Below are positions 44,858 to 53,713 of a DNA stretch of 64,000 bases, piece by piece (positions within the stretch are counted from its first letter, which is position 1; every line of letters starts with the position of its first letter). The position numbers and the translations under genes were made by a program. The DNA is from Streptomyces xanthii (lineage in GTDB: Bacteria; Actinomycetota; Actinomycetes; Streptomycetales; Streptomycetaceae). Where the stretch lies: assembly GCF_014621695.1 (NCBI RefSeq), contig NZ_CP061281.1, positions 3,720,001 through 3,784,000 of the forward strand, written 5' to 3'. Under the pieces are notes generated by a model. It saw only the letters and a program-made list of their open reading frames with translations. It was not told the origin of the DNA and searched no databases.

Positions 44858-45733
44858 TCACTCCCCGTCGAACCCCGTCCCCCGCGACACCTTCTCCCAC
44901 GCCGTGATCTCCGTGCGGATTCCGTCCAGGTGGGCGGTGATCGCGTCGACCGCGTCGGGGCCGAGGGGGAGGCGCAGGGGCGTTTCGGGGGCGGCGAGGG
45001 CCTGGAGGATGGCCGCGGCGGCCTTGTGCGGGTCGCCGGGCTGGGTGCCGCCGCCGTCGCGGACCATGGCGCGGGTCGCGCCGGCGGTCTCGGCGTAGGC
45101 GGGGTGCTCCTCGGAGAAGTAGGCGGCGTCCTTGCCGAAGAGGTTGGTGCGGAAGGCGCCGGGTTCCACGATCAGGACCTTGATCCCGTACGGGGTCACC
45201 TCCGCGGACAGGGCCTCCGAGAGCTGTTCGAGGGCGGCCTTCGTCGCGCTGTACGCGGCGAAACCGGCGAAGGAGAGCTGGCCGCCGACGCTGCTCATGT
45301 TCACGATCGCGCCGCTGCCGCGCTCGCGCATCTGCGGCAGCAGGGCGCGGGTCAGCCGGGCCGGGCCGAAGACGTGCAGGTCGAAGAGGTCGCGGAGTTC
45401 CCGGTCGGTGGTCTCCTCGAAGGCGCCGACCTGGGTGCGGCCGGCGTTGTTGACCAGGACGTCGACGCGGCCGTAGCGGGCCAGGACGTCGGCGGCCACG
45501 GCGTCGACGCGGGCGCCGTCCGTGATGTCCAGGGCGAGGGCCTCCACCCGGTCGGGGTACGCGGCGACCAGGTCGGCCAGGGCCTCGGGGCGCCGGGCCG
45601 TGCCGATGACCGTGTCGCCGGACGCGATCACCGCCTCCGCGACGGCCCGCCCGAATCCGCTCGTCGCGCCGGTCACCAGCCAGACCCGCCCGGTCGACGC
45701 CTTCGTGCCGCTCGTCGCGCTCGTGTTCGTCAT
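44858..45733 (-). CDS. Short-chain dehydrogenase/reductase
   Basis: A 291-residue NAD(P)-dependent oxidoreductase of the classical SDR type. Cofactor motif TGATSGFGR at the N-terminus, ALDITD, VLVNNAGR, catalytic Ser in NMSSVGG and YSATK with the Tyr-x-x-x-Lys pair. The ATG at 45733 begins MTNTSATSGTKASTGRVW. It is divergent from a LysR gene with 90 bases between, the usual sign that this LysR controls it. Substrate unknown. Longer frame to 46351 is the LysR shadow. Confidence 0.93.
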   Translation of the reverse strand: MTNTSATSGTKASTGRVWLVTGATSGFGRAVAEAVIASGDTVIGTARRPEALADLVAAYPDRVEALALDITDGARVDAVAADVLARYGRVDVLVNNAGRTQVGAFEETTDRELRDLFDLHVFGPARLTRALLPQMRERGSGAIVNMSSVGGQLSFAGFAAYSATKAALEQLSEALSAEVTPYGIKVLIVEPGAFRTNLFGKDAAYFSEEHPAYAETAGATRAMVRDGGGTQPGDPHKAAAAILQALAAPETPLRLPLGPDAVDAITAHLDGIRTEITAWEKVSRGTGFDGE

Positions 45734-45810
45734 CGCTCGTTCTCCCTCGTGTGGTCCGTCTGGTGACCATCCTTCGGCCCGAAGACGGGGCGCGTCCAAG
45801 ACCCGTTGTG

Positions 45811-45825
45811 ATAGCCGTTGGTTAT
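45811..45825. promoter_or_regulatory. Candidate LysR-binding box
   Basis: ATAGCCGTTGGTTAT is an almost perfect inverted repeat of T-N11-A type and overlaps the LysR start codon. Binding here would suit autorepression and control of the divergent SDR gene. Confidence 0.5.
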
Positions 45826-46822
45826 GGATGTCCATGGGCGGGATCTTCGCTACTTCGCTTACGTGGCCGAGGAGTTGAGCTTCACGCGGGCGGCCGAGCG
45901 ACTGTTCGTCTCGCAGCCCGCGCTCAGCAAGCAGATCCGGATGCTGGAGAAGCAGGTCGGGGCGGAGCTGTTCACGCGGGACCGGCGGACGGTGCGGCTG
46001 ACCTCGGCGGGGGAGGCGCTGCTGCCGTACGCGCGGCGGATGCTGGAGGTGTGGCGGGACGCCGAGGAGGCGGTCGGGCGGGCGCGGGCCGCGGCGGCGG
46101 ACACGCTGGTCATCGGGATGTCGACGAGTCCGGGGCGGGGACTGCTGCCGGCGCTGCGGGCGCGGCTCCTGGACCGGGTGCCGCAGGCGCGGCCGGTGCT
46201 GCGGCAGGTCAACTGGGCGGATCCGAGCGCCGGGCTGGCGGACGGGTCGAGCGACGTGGCGTTCGTGTGGCTGCCGCTGCCGGACGGGGACCGCTACCGG
46301 TGCGTGGTGGTCGCCGAGGAGCCCCGGCTCGTGGCGCTGCCGCAGCGGCATCCGCTCGCCGCGCGGGCCGAGGGCGAGGGGGCCGTGGACTTCGCCGAGC
46401 TGCTCGACGAGCCGTTCCTCGCGCTGCCGCCGGAGGCCGGGCCGCTGCGCGACTACTGGCTGGCGCTGGACGCCCGGGGCGGGCGCCCGGCGCGGATCGG
46501 CGGTGTCGTGGGCAGCGCCGAGGAGACGTACGAGGGCGTGGCCAACGGGCAGGGGGTCGCGCTGCTGGCCGTGGGCAACGCGCCGCTGATCGTGCGCGAC
46601 GAGGTGATCGCCGTGCCGGTCCGGGGCGTGTCCCCGTCCCGGCTCGCCGTGGCCGCCCGCCGGGGTGACGAGCGGGCCCTGGTGGCGGCGTATCTGGCGG
46701 CGGCCGAAGCCGTCAGCCCTGCGCGCCCTTCGCTTCCTTCTCGTCCTGCGAGTGCGTCCCGTCCTGCGAGTGCGACCCGTCCTTCGCGTCCGTCCCGTCC
46801 TTCGCGTCCTTCCGGCCGGTGA
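45824..46822 (+). CDS. LysR-family transcriptional regulator with repetitive tail
   Basis: A 332-residue regulator. The helix-turn-helix is LRYFAYVAEELSFTRAAERL with VSQPALSKQIRMLE, followed by the LysR substrate domain. The last 30 residues are a repetitive Arg/Pro/Ser tail (RPASASRPASATRPSRPS) encoded by four 18-bp repeats. The ATG at 45824 is used. The gene is convergent with the acyl-CoA synthetase and overlaps its 3' end by 110 bases, both tails being encoded by the same repeat. The extension is probably species-specific. Confidence 0.9.
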   Translation: MDVHGRDLRYFAYVAEELSFTRAAERLFVSQPALSKQIRMLEKQVGAELFTRDRRTVRLTSAGEALLPYARRMLEVWRDAEEAVGRARAAAADTLVIGMSTSPGRGLLPALRARLLDRVPQARPVLRQVNWADPSAGLADGSSDVAFVWLPLPDGDRYRCVVVAEEPRLVALPQRHPLAARAEGEGAVDFAELLDEPFLALPPEAGPLRDYWLALDARGGRPARIGGVVGSAEETYEGVANGQGVALLAVGNAPLIVRDEVIAVPVRGVSPSRLAVAARRGDERALVAAYLAAAEAVSPARPSLPSRPASASRPASATRPSRPSRPSRPSGR

Positions 46823-48689
46823 GGACGGGGCGCAGGGCGTCCAGGACGGTCACGTCGTCGACGGTCGACGGGACCGGCTCGTCGCGACCGTCCGCGATGC
46901 CGCGCATCGTGCGGCGCAGGATCTTCCCGGAGCGGGTCTTGGGCAGTGCGGCGACGACCGCGACGTCCTTGAGCGAGGCGACGGCGCCGATCCGGTCCCG
47001 TACGAGCTGGACGAGTTCGGCCTCGACCTCGGACTCGGCGCGCTCGGCGCCCGCCTTGAGGACCACGAAGCCGCGCGGGATCTGGCCCTTCAGGGAGTCC
47101 GCGACGCCGATGACGGCGCACTCGGCGACGTCCGGGTGGGAGGCCAGGACCTCCTCCATGCCGCCCGTGGACAGGCGGTGTCCCGCGACGTTGATGACGT
47201 CGTCGGTGCGGCCCATGACGAAGACGTAGCCGTCCTCGTCGACGTGGCCGCCGTCGCCGGTCAGGTAGTAGCCGTCGTACGCGGAGAGGTACGAGGCGAC
47301 GAAGCGGTCGTCGTCGTTCCAGAGCGTGGGCAGGGCGCCGGGCGGCATCGGGAGCTTCACGACGATGGCGCCGTCCTCGCCCGCCGGGACGGGCTTGCCG
47401 GACGGGTCGAGGACCTGGACGTCCCAGCCGGGCAGCGGCCAGGTCGGGGAGCCGGGCCTGACCGGGGCGAGCTCGATGCCGGCCGGGTTGGCGACGATCG
47501 GCCAGCCGGTCTCGGTCTGCCACCAGTGGTCGAGCACGGGGATGCCGAGCAGATCGCTCGCCCAGTGGTAGGTCTCGGGGTCGAGGCGTTCGCCGGCGAG
47601 GAAGAGGTACTTGAGGCCGGAGAGGTCGTAGCCCTTGGTGAACTCCCCCTCGGGATCGGCCTTCTTGATCGCGCGGAACGCCGTCGGGGCCGTGAACAGG
47701 GTCTTCACTCCGTACTCCGCGGCCACCCTCCAGAACTGGCCCGCGTCCGGCGTGCCGACCGGCTTCCCCTCGTAGAGGACCGTGGTGGCGCCCGCGAGGA
47801 GCGGCCCGTAGACGATGTACGAGTGGCCGACGACCCAGCCCACGTCGGAGGCCGTGAACATCACCTCGCCGGGGCCGATGTCGTACACGGCCTCCATGGA
47901 CCAGCGCAGCGCGACCGCGTACCCGCCGCTGTCGCGGACGACGCCCTTGGGCCTGCCGGTCGTGCCCGAGGTGTAGAGGACGTACAGCGGATCGGTGGCG
48001 GCGACGGGCACGCAGGGGACGGGCTCGGCGTCCCGCACGGCGGCGGCCCAGTCCACGTCGCGCGGCCCCAACTCCCCCTCGTACTGGGGCCTCTGGAGGA
48101 CGACGCACTTCTCCGGCTTGTGCGCGGCGAGCTCGACGGCCCGGTCCAGCAGCGGCTTGTACCGCATCACACGGGAGCCCTCGATGCCGCAGGAGGCGGA
48201 GACGACGACCTTGGGGGCGGCGTCGTCGATCCGCACCGCCAGCTCGTTCGCCGCGAAGCCGCCGAAGACGACGGAGTGCACGGCGCCGATGCGCGCGCAC
48301 GCGAGCATCGCGATCGCGGCCTCCGGCACCATCGGCATGTAGATCACGACCCGGTCCCCGCGCCCGACCCCGAGCCCCGCGAGCACTCCCGCGAACCGGG
48401 CCACCTCGTCGCGCAGTTCGGCGTACGTGTACGTGCGCGTCGTACCCGTGACGGGCGAGTCGTGGACGAGGGCCGGCTGGTCGCCGCGGCCCGCGTCGAC
48501 GTGCCGGTCGAGGGCGTTGTGGCAGACGTTCAGCCGGCCGTCCGGATACCAGTGGTAGAACGGCGCGCGCGAGTCGTCGAGCGCCCGCGTGGGCGCGACG
48601 TCCCAGTCGATCGCACCCGCGGCCGCGAGCCAGAACCCTTCGGGATCCTCGGTGCTCGCGCGGAACACTTCCTCGTACGACGTCGTCAT
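46713..48689 (-). CDS. Propionyl-CoA/acetyl-CoA synthetase-type AMP-forming ligase
   Basis: A 658-residue acyl-AMP/acyl-CoA synthetase most like propionyl-CoA synthetase PrpE. Motifs: VLYTSGTTGRPKGVV (phosphate loop), DVGWVVGHSYIVYGPLL, WWQTETGWPI, YYLTGDGG, and KTRSGKILRR with the acetylation-regulated Lys. The N-terminus FWLAAAGAIDWDVAPTRALD and NVCHNALDRHV are typical of PrpE. The last 25 residues are an unusual hydrophilic hexapeptide repeat. The ATG at 48689 is used. Role: activation of propionate or acetate in the cytosol. A cupin and LysR gene precede it on the same strand. Confidence 0.9.
   Translation of the reverse strand: MTTSYEEVFRASTEDPEGFWLAAAGAIDWDVAPTRALDDSRAPFYHWYPDGRLNVCHNALDRHVDAGRGDQPALVHDSPVTGTTRTYTYAELRDEVARFAGVLAGLGVGRGDRVVIYMPMVPEAAIAMLACARIGAVHSVVFGGFAANELAVRIDDAAPKVVVSASCGIEGSRVMRYKPLLDRAVELAAHKPEKCVVLQRPQYEGELGPRDVDWAAAVRDAEPVPCVPVAATDPLYVLYTSGTTGRPKGVVRDSGGYAVALRWSMEAVYDIGPGEVMFTASDVGWVVGHSYIVYGPLLAGATTVLYEGKPVGTPDAGQFWRVAAEYGVKTLFTAPTAFRAIKKADPEGEFTKGYDLSGLKYLFLAGERLDPETYHWASDLLGIPVLDHWWQTETGWPIVANPAGIELAPVRPGSPTWPLPGWDVQVLDPSGKPVPAGEDGAIVVKLPMPPGALPTLWNDDDRFVASYLSAYDGYYLTGDGGHVDEDGYVFVMGRTDDVINVAGHRLSTGGMEEVLASHPDVAECAVIGVADSLKGQIPRGFVVLKAGAERAESEVEAELVQLVRDRIGAVASLKDVAVVAALPKTRSGKILRRTMRGIADGRDEPVPSTVDDVTVLDALRPVLTGRKDAKDGTDAKDGSHSQDGTHSQDEKEAKGAQG
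46742..46813. repeat. Four 18-bp tandem repeats shared by two convergent genes
   Basis: Units at 46742, 46760, 46778 and 46796 share CGTCCTKCGMGT. On the plus strand they encode RPASAS-like hexapeptides of the LysR tail. On the minus strand they encode DGTHSQ/DGTDAK-like hexapeptides of the synthetase tail. Confidence 0.9.
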
Positions 48690-48748
48690 CGTGCGTACCT
48701 CTATCCGGTCACTCCGGTTGCACCCGCCTGGACGGGAACACGATCAGG

Positions 48749-49075
48749 TCAGGCCGTCACCGCCGTCAACAGGACCGCCGCGTCCGTGAGGGCCGTGAGG
48801 CCGTGGCGTTCCTGGGGGATCGCGTGGAGTTCGCCCTCGGTGAGGGTGATGTCGCCGGAGACGGCGGTGAGGCGGACGCGGCCGCGGATGACCTGGAGGG
48901 TGGCGGCGACGGGGGCGTTGTGCTCCTCCAGCGCGTTGCCCTCGGTGAGGGCGATGACGCTGAGGCGCAGGGGGTCCTCTCGGATCAGGAGTTCGGCGCT
49001 GCGGCCGTGCGCGGCGGCCCGGGCGGCGGTCAGATGGTCCTCGGCCAGGGCGGTGAGGTCGTGGATGGTGGTCAT
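48749..49075 (-). CDS. Small cupin-domain protein
   Basis: A 108-residue single-domain cupin. It starts MTTIHDLTALAEDHLTAARA at the ATG at 49075. The core LEEHNAPVAATLQVIRGRVRLTAVSGDITLTEGELHAIPQERHGLTAL, here quoted only by its ends LEEHNAPV and PQERHGLTAL, has the beta-strand spacing of cupins, but the His-rich metal motif is reduced to a single His in each half. It lies 41 bases downstream of a LysR gene on the same strand. Function not predictable. Confidence 0.8.
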   Translation of the reverse strand: MTTIHDLTALAEDHLTAARAAAHGRSAELLIREDPLRLSVIALTEGNALEEHNAPVAATLQVIRGRVRLTAVSGDITLTEGELHAIPQERHGLTALTDAAVLLTAVTA

Positions 49076-49116
49076 GGGGCCAGGGTCCCGCGCGGCGGCG
49101 CCCGGCGCGATGTGTG

Positions 49117-50028
49117 TCAGCCGATCGGGCCCGGCGCCGGGCAGGTGCGGGCGACGGTGTCGGCGAAGGCGCGGGCCAGCGGGGAGAGGGCCGACCAGCG
49201 GCGCACGGCCCAGCCGACCTGGAGCGGCGGCAGGCAGGGCACCGGGACCAGGGTGAGGCCGGGGTGACCGGGGCCGCGCAGTCCGGGCAGGTCGGGGACG
49301 ACGGCGTGGCCGAGGCCGAGCTCGGCGAGGTGGACGGCGGTGTCCCAGTCGGCGATGCCGGTGCCGGTCGCGGTCGAGCGCGGGATGCCGAGCTCGGCGA
49401 ACCGGTCGTCGAGGTGGCCGCGGGACGTGGAGTGCTCGGGCGGCAGGATCAGCTGGGCCGAGGCGGTCAGGTCGGCGGGGCTCGCGGCGGGCGCGGCGGC
49501 GAGCGGGTCGTCGGCGCGGACGGCGAGCACCCAGGGGAGTTCGACGACGGGGCGCAGTTCTATGCCGCGGGCGGGGGTGCCCATGGTGATCCACGCGAGG
49601 TCCAGGTCGTGCGCGGCGAGCGCCTCGAAGCAGCTGCGGCTGGAGCTGACCGTCTGGAACTCCAGGCTGACCTGCGGATGGGAACGCCGGAAGTCGACGA
49701 TCGCCTCCGCCATGAAGTGCCGCACGGACGTGGCGCCGGTGGTGACCCGCACCGAGCCGCTCTCGCCGCGGGCGAGGTCGCCGAGGCGGCGCAGGGCCTG
49801 GTCGAGGGCGCCTATGCCGTCGGCCGCGGCGGCCTGGAGGACGCGTCCGGCGGGGGTGGGGACGACGCCGCGCGGGTGCCGTTCCAGGAGGCCGATGCCG
49901 ACCTCCTTCTCCAGTCGTTTGACGTGCTGGCTCACGGCGGACTGGGTGCAGGAGAGGTCGCGGGCGACGGCGCTGAGGCTGCCGGCGCGGCACACGGCGA
50001 CGAAGACGCGGAGGTCGTCGAGGGTCAT
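49117..50028 (-). CDS. LysR-family transcriptional regulator
   Basis: A 303-residue regulator beginning MTLDDLRVFVAVCRAGSLSA at the ATG at 50028. Helix-turn-helix AVARDLSCTQSAVSQHVKRLE, then the effector domain (SGSVRVTTGATSVRHFMAEAI). It is divergent from the TauE/SafE permease (264 bases between) and upstream of a cupin gene on its own strand. A cluster of CCAAG/CTTGG half-sites at 50042-50097 is a good operator candidate. Effector unknown. Confidence 0.92.
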   Translation of the reverse strand: MTLDDLRVFVAVCRAGSLSAVARDLSCTQSAVSQHVKRLEKEVGIGLLERHPRGVVPTPAGRVLQAAAADGIGALDQALRRLGDLARGESGSVRVTTGATSVRHFMAEAIVDFRRSHPQVSLEFQTVSSSRSCFEALAAHDLDLAWITMGTPARGIELRPVVELPWVLAVRADDPLAAAPAASPADLTASAQLILPPEHSTSRGHLDDRFAELGIPRSTATGTGIADWDTAVHLAELGLGHAVVPDLPGLRGPGHPGLTLVPVPCLPPLQVGWAVRRWSALSPLARAFADTVARTCPAPGPIG

Positions 50029-50049
50029 GGGCCCACAACCTACCCAAGA

Positions 50050-50067
50050 TCCAAGGCATTGCTTGGA
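50050..50067. promoter_or_regulatory. LysR operator candidate
   Basis: TCCAAG-GCATTG-CTTGGA is a perfect 6-bp inverted repeat with a 6-base spacer, 22 bases upstream of the LysR ATG. Extra CCAAG/CAAGG/CTTGG half-sites lie on both sides up to 50097. Confidence 0.6.
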
Positions 50068-50178
50068 CATGTGCAAGGAAACCCGAGGATTGACTTGGGT
50101 CATGGCGGGGGCGGACGATCGGCGGCGGGACGGCCCAGGGCGGCAACCCGCCGCGGAGGTCGCGAACTCCCGGCGGGT

Positions 50179-50286
50179 GCCGACCCGTTCAGCCGCACAG
50201 AAGTGCCGATCGGCCGTACAGAAGGCCGTTCAGCCGCACAGAGGGCCGTCCGGCCGTACAAAGGGCCGTCCGGCCGTACAGAGGGA
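50179..50286 (+). repeat. Array of about five 20-bp repeats upstream of the permease
   Basis: Consecutive units of the form AGAGGGCCGTCCGGCCGTAC with some substitutions (one unit is 21 bp) run up to the permease ribosome-binding site. Each contains a CCGGCC, CGGCCG or AGCCGC core. The last unit supplies AGAGGGAG as the Shine-Dalgarno sequence. Confidence 0.85.
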
Positions 50287-50291
50287 GTCAC

Positions 50292-51053
50292 ATGGACGTC
50301 TGGGAAACCGTGGCGATCACGGCCGCCGGGGTCGCCGCCGGCGGCATGAACGCGGTGGTCGGATCCGGCACCCTGATCACCTTTCCGACCCTGCTCGCCT
50401 TCGGCGTCCCGCCGGTCCTCGCGAACGTCTCCAACAACGTGGGCCTGGTTCCGGGCGTCCTGAGCGGCGCCTACGGCTACCGGCGCGAACTGCGCGGCCA
50501 GCGCGCCCGGTTGCTCCGCTTCGGCGCCGCCTCGCTGCTCGGCGGGCTGGGCGGCGCACTGCTCCTGCTCACCCTGCCCGCCGCCGCGTTCCGCGCGATC
50601 GTGCCGGTGCTGATCCTCACGGCCTGCGCGCTGGTGCTGCTCCAGCCGCGCCTGAACCGCTGGGTCGCGCGGCGCCGCGGCGAGACCGCCCGCACCGACG
50701 GCGGCCTCCCGCTCTGGCTCGGCGTCCTCGGCACCGGCGTCTACGGCGGCTACTTCGGCGCCGCTCAGGGCGTGCTCCTGATGGGCATGTTCGGCGCGGT
50801 GCTCCATGACGACCTGCAGCGTCTGAACGCGGCGAAGAACGTCCTCGCGTCGCTGGTCAACGGGGTCGCCGCGGTCGTCTTCATCGCGGTCGCCGACGTC
50901 GACTGGACAATCGCCGCGCTGATCGCGGCCGGTTCGACGGCGGGCGGCCTGCTCGGGGCGCGGCTCGGCCGCAAGCTGCCGCCGGCCGCGCTGCGCGGCG
51001 TTATCGTCACCGTGGGCGTCACGGCGTCCGCGTTCCTGGTCGCCCGCAGCTGA
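50292..51053 (+). CDS. TauE/SafE-family sulfite/organosulfonate permease
   Basis: A 253-residue integral membrane protein with seven to eight helices. It starts MDVWETVAITAAGVAAGGMNAVVGSG; the AGGMNAVVGSGTLITFP and NVSNNVGLVPGVLSGA motifs, repeated as GVYGGYFGAAQGVLLM and NAAKNVLASLVNGVAAV in the second half, are the internal duplication typical of TauE/SafE. The ATG at 50292 has GAGGGAG upstream. Divergent from a LysR gene that may regulate it. Substrate, perhaps sulfite or an organic anion, is inferred from family only. Confidence 0.9.
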   Translation: MDVWETVAITAAGVAAGGMNAVVGSGTLITFPTLLAFGVPPVLANVSNNVGLVPGVLSGAYGYRRELRGQRARLLRFGAASLLGGLGGALLLLTLPAAAFRAIVPVLILTACALVLLQPRLNRWVARRRGETARTDGGLPLWLGVLGTGVYGGYFGAAQGVLLMGMFGAVLHDDLQRLNAAKNVLASLVNGVAAVVFIAVADVDWTIAALIAAGSTAGGLLGARLGRKLPPAALRGVIVTVGVTASAFLVARS

Positions 51054-51070
51054 GGCTCCGGAGACGTGAA

Positions 51071-51643
51071 CTACCGGCTGTAGAAGGCCAGTCGGGCGCG
51101 CTTCTCCGGGAGGTACACCTCGGGCAGGTCGACCTCCGGGAGCACGATCTCGCCGGCCGCCTCGAACCCGGCGCGCTCGAAGAGGGCCACGGCCTTGTCG
51201 TTGCGCGCGTCCGGCTCGACGACGACCCGGCGCCGTCCGAGCCCGTCGAGCATGTACGCCATGAGGACGTCGACCAGGGTCCGGGTGAACCCGGGCACGG
51301 CGCCCCCGGGGCCGCTCGGCGCGACCAGCAGATGGGCGCCGATGTCGCCGTCCCGCACGGTGTAGCACTCGCTGACCCGGTCGGCCTCCGGCTCGTACGT
51401 CTGGAAGAGGGCGACCGGGGTGCCGTCGAGGCGGACGAGGAAGGCGTGGTGGGTGTCGAGCGTGGCCATGTGGGCGTAGATGCCGCGCACGTCCTCGCGG
51501 CCGATGCCGGTCATGCCCCAGAAGCCGGCCCGTTCCTCGCTCACCCAGCCGTGCAGGACGTCGATCTCGGCGCCGTCCGGGTCCAGGGGCGTGATCCGGA
51601 AGGTGCCGAAGCCGTCCACTTCCTGTATGTGCACGTCGGTCAC
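51071..51643 (-). CDS. GNAT acetyltransferase of the siderophore-biosynthesis type
   Basis: A 190-residue acyltransferase of the family that acylates hydroxylamines in siderophore synthesis (IucB/MbtK type, PF13523). Support: RITPLDPDGAEIDVLHGWVSEERAGFWGM at the front (quoted by its ends RITPLDP and RAGFWGM), FQTYEPEADRVSECY, GDIGAHLLVAPSG, MLDGLGRRRVVVEPDARNDKAV and ERAGFEAAGEI. The GTG at 51643 overlaps the acylase stop by four bases, so it is co-translated with it. From memory, such an acylase/GNAT pair (desG/desH) accompanies some desferrioxamine clusters. Role here inferred. Confidence 0.85.
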   Translation of the reverse strand: MTDVHIQEVDGFGTFRITPLDPDGAEIDVLHGWVSEERAGFWGMTGIGREDVRGIYAHMATLDTHHAFLVRLDGTPVALFQTYEPEADRVSECYTVRDGDIGAHLLVAPSGPGGAVPGFTRTLVDVLMAYMLDGLGRRRVVVEPDARNDKAVALFERAGFEAAGEIVLPEVDLPEVYLPEKRARLAFYSR

Positions 51644-53688
51644 GGGTGCTGCTCCTCAGTGAGTAGGGCGAAGTCGGTGACGAGCGGGGCGAGTTCGCCG
51701 CGCAGCCACAGGGGGAGCTGGTCGCGGTGGTGGGGGTCGCCGGGGACGCCGGAGGCGCCGAGGGGGACGATCCAGCGGCTGTTCGCACGGTCGGCGAGGT
51801 CCCACACGTAGCGGGCGGCGGGCCCACGCGCGCTGAACTCGGTGAGTCCGGGCACTCCCGACGTCGACAGCACGCAGTCGTGGTCGCCGTCCAGGCCGGG
51901 CCACGCGGCGTCCGGGTCGGGCAGTGCCTGCCAGGGCGCGAGCCGGTGCAGCTCGCCCCACGTCACGCCGGAGGGCTCGGCCGCGACCTCCTCCACCGCT
52001 TCCCGCACGGCCGCGAGCCGGTCCTCGTACGGGATCGTGTCGAGGCTCAGCAGGTTCTCCAGGCCGTACGCGACGCGCGGCACGAGCGCCAGCCACGGCC
52101 GGAACACGTCCGGGTAGGCGGGCATCAGGCCGGTGAGCGGGGCGAGGGTCCCGTGCGCGGCGACGCGCCGGACGACGGCGGCCCGGACCCGGGCGTACGC
52201 GGCGGCGAGCGCGCTGTCCGCGTCCATCCGCCGGTCCCAGCCGAGGAGTTCGCCCCGCAGCGCGGCCGCCTCCGGGGACAGTCCGTCGAGGGTTTCTCCG
52301 TCGAGCGCTTCTACGAGGGTGAGGAGCGGGCCCGCGGAGGGCAGCAGGGTGTCGGTGTGCACGGAGCGCATGCCGTCGGCGTCCCAGACCGGGCGGCCCG
52401 CGAGCAGCTCGGTGATGCGGCGGGCGCGGTGCGGCGGGGCGAACTCGACGCCGAGCGGGGCGGCGAGGGAGCGCTCGTTGGCCATGACGGCGACGCCGGT
52501 GTCGACCGCGGCCCGGGGCAGCGGCTCCGTCCGCCCGCGCCAGGCGTACCGCTCCTCCCACGCGGGCACGACCCGCAGCCTGTTCTCGGGGTCGCGGTCG
52601 GGGACGGTGCCCGCGACCCGGTGCAGCAGGCCGCCCGCGGTGTCGGCGGCGAGCACGACGTTGACCGGCTCGGCCCAGCGGTCGAAGGCCCGGTCGACGT
52701 CGGCGACGGTCCGGGCGCGCAGCAGGGCGGGGAGGGCGGCGAAGCCCAGGTCCTCGTGGACGCGGGCGGGCTGGCGCAGGCTGATGCCCTCGCCCTCGGC
52801 CCCGCTCTCTCCGGGCCCGCCGATGACGACGACTCCGCGCCCGGTCTCGACGACCTCGACGCCCGCCTCCTCGTGGGCGTGCGCGCGCTCCCAGCCGTCG
52901 GGTCCGAACGCCTCGACGCCGCCGTCCGGGGTGCGCCGCAGCCGCTCCCGGTACAGGTCCTGGTAGTCGGCCATGGCGTTGGTGATGGCCCAGGCGACCT
53001 CGCCCGCGTGCCCGAAGTGTCCGATGCCGGGGACGCCGGGCACGGCGAGCCCGGCCACGTCGAACTCGGGGCAGGCGAGCCGGATCTGCTGGTAGACGCC
53101 GGGGTCCTCGATGAAGCGGTGCGGGTCGCCGGCGATCAGCGGGGCGCCGCTCGCGCTGCGCGTCCTGTCCACCAGCCAGCCGTTGCTGCCGCAGGTGCCG
53201 GGCCCGTCGGTGGCGAACAGCTCCACGGCCTCCCGACCGAGCCGCCGCACGACCTCGTCCCGCCACAGCTTGGCCGGGAACCCCGCGAACAGCACGTGCG
53301 TCGACAGCCAGATCCCGAGCGCCGTCCACGGCTCCCACGCGCCGGGCTCGATCCCGGCCCGCGCGAACTCGGGCGCCGTGGCCGCCTGGAGTCCGGCGCC
53401 GATCCCCTCCGTGTACGCGTCCAGCCAGGTGCGGGTGTCCTCGTCCAGGGCCGCGTGGCAGCGACGGGCGGTGTCGGCGAGCCGCGCCCGCCGCGCGAAC
53501 CGGTCCCAGCCGGCCGCCTCCGCGCCGAGGAAGGCGGCGGACGTGCCGAGCACCCGGTGCCGCTCGACCTCGATCTGCCAGGCCCGGTCGACGGCGGTGA
53601 CATACCCCTGGCCGTACGCGAGGGACAGCGCGTCGCCCGCCCGCAGATGGGGGACTCCCCACGCGTCCCGGAAGACCTCGAACCGCAC
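51640..53688 (-). CDS. Penicillin acylase-family Ntn hydrolase
   Basis: A 682-residue amidase of the penicillin G acylase family, synthesised as a precursor that self-cleaves. The site is CGSNGWLVD, with Ser168 as the new N-terminal nucleophile. Upstream FRDAWGVPHLRAGDALSLAYGQGYVTA (start FRDAWGVPHLRA) is the family signature, and DPHRFIEDPGVYQQIRL and HFGHAGEVAWAITNAMAD follow. GTG start at 53688. No signal peptide is visible, unlike many secreted relatives, so it is probably cytosolic. It heads a two-gene operon behind an iron box, suggesting hydrolysis or exchange of acyl groups on a siderophore. Confidence 0.9.
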   Translation of the reverse strand: MRFEVFRDAWGVPHLRAGDALSLAYGQGYVTAVDRAWQIEVERHRVLGTSAAFLGAEAAGWDRFARRARLADTARRCHAALDEDTRTWLDAYTEGIGAGLQAATAPEFARAGIEPGAWEPWTALGIWLSTHVLFAGFPAKLWRDEVVRRLGREAVELFATDGPGTCGSNGWLVDRTRSASGAPLIAGDPHRFIEDPGVYQQIRLACPEFDVAGLAVPGVPGIGHFGHAGEVAWAITNAMADYQDLYRERLRRTPDGGVEAFGPDGWERAHAHEEAGVEVVETGRGVVVIGGPGESGAEGEGISLRQPARVHEDLGFAALPALLRARTVADVDRAFDRWAEPVNVVLAADTAGGLLHRVAGTVPDRDPENRLRVVPAWEERYAWRGRTEPLPRAAVDTGVAVMANERSLAAPLGVEFAPPHRARRITELLAGRPVWDADGMRSVHTDTLLPSAGPLLTLVEALDGETLDGLSPEAAALRGELLGWDRRMDADSALAAAYARVRAAVVRRVAAHGTLAPLTGLMPAYPDVFRPWLALVPRVAYGLENLLSLDTIPYEDRLAAVREAVEEVAAEPSGVTWGELHRLAPWQALPDPDAAWPGLDGDHDCVLSTSGVPGLTEFSARGPAARYVWDLADRANSRWIVPLGASGVPGDPHHRDQLPLWLRGELAPLVTDFALLTEEQHP

Positions 53689-53713
53689 CCTGCCCCACTC
53701 CCCTTCGAATTAA

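Noticed and set aside
46351..46822. A frameshift or fusion between the LysR and acyl-CoA synthetase genes
   Set aside because: Both genes are intact on opposite strands, each with all family motifs. The overlap is explained by convergent repetitive tails.
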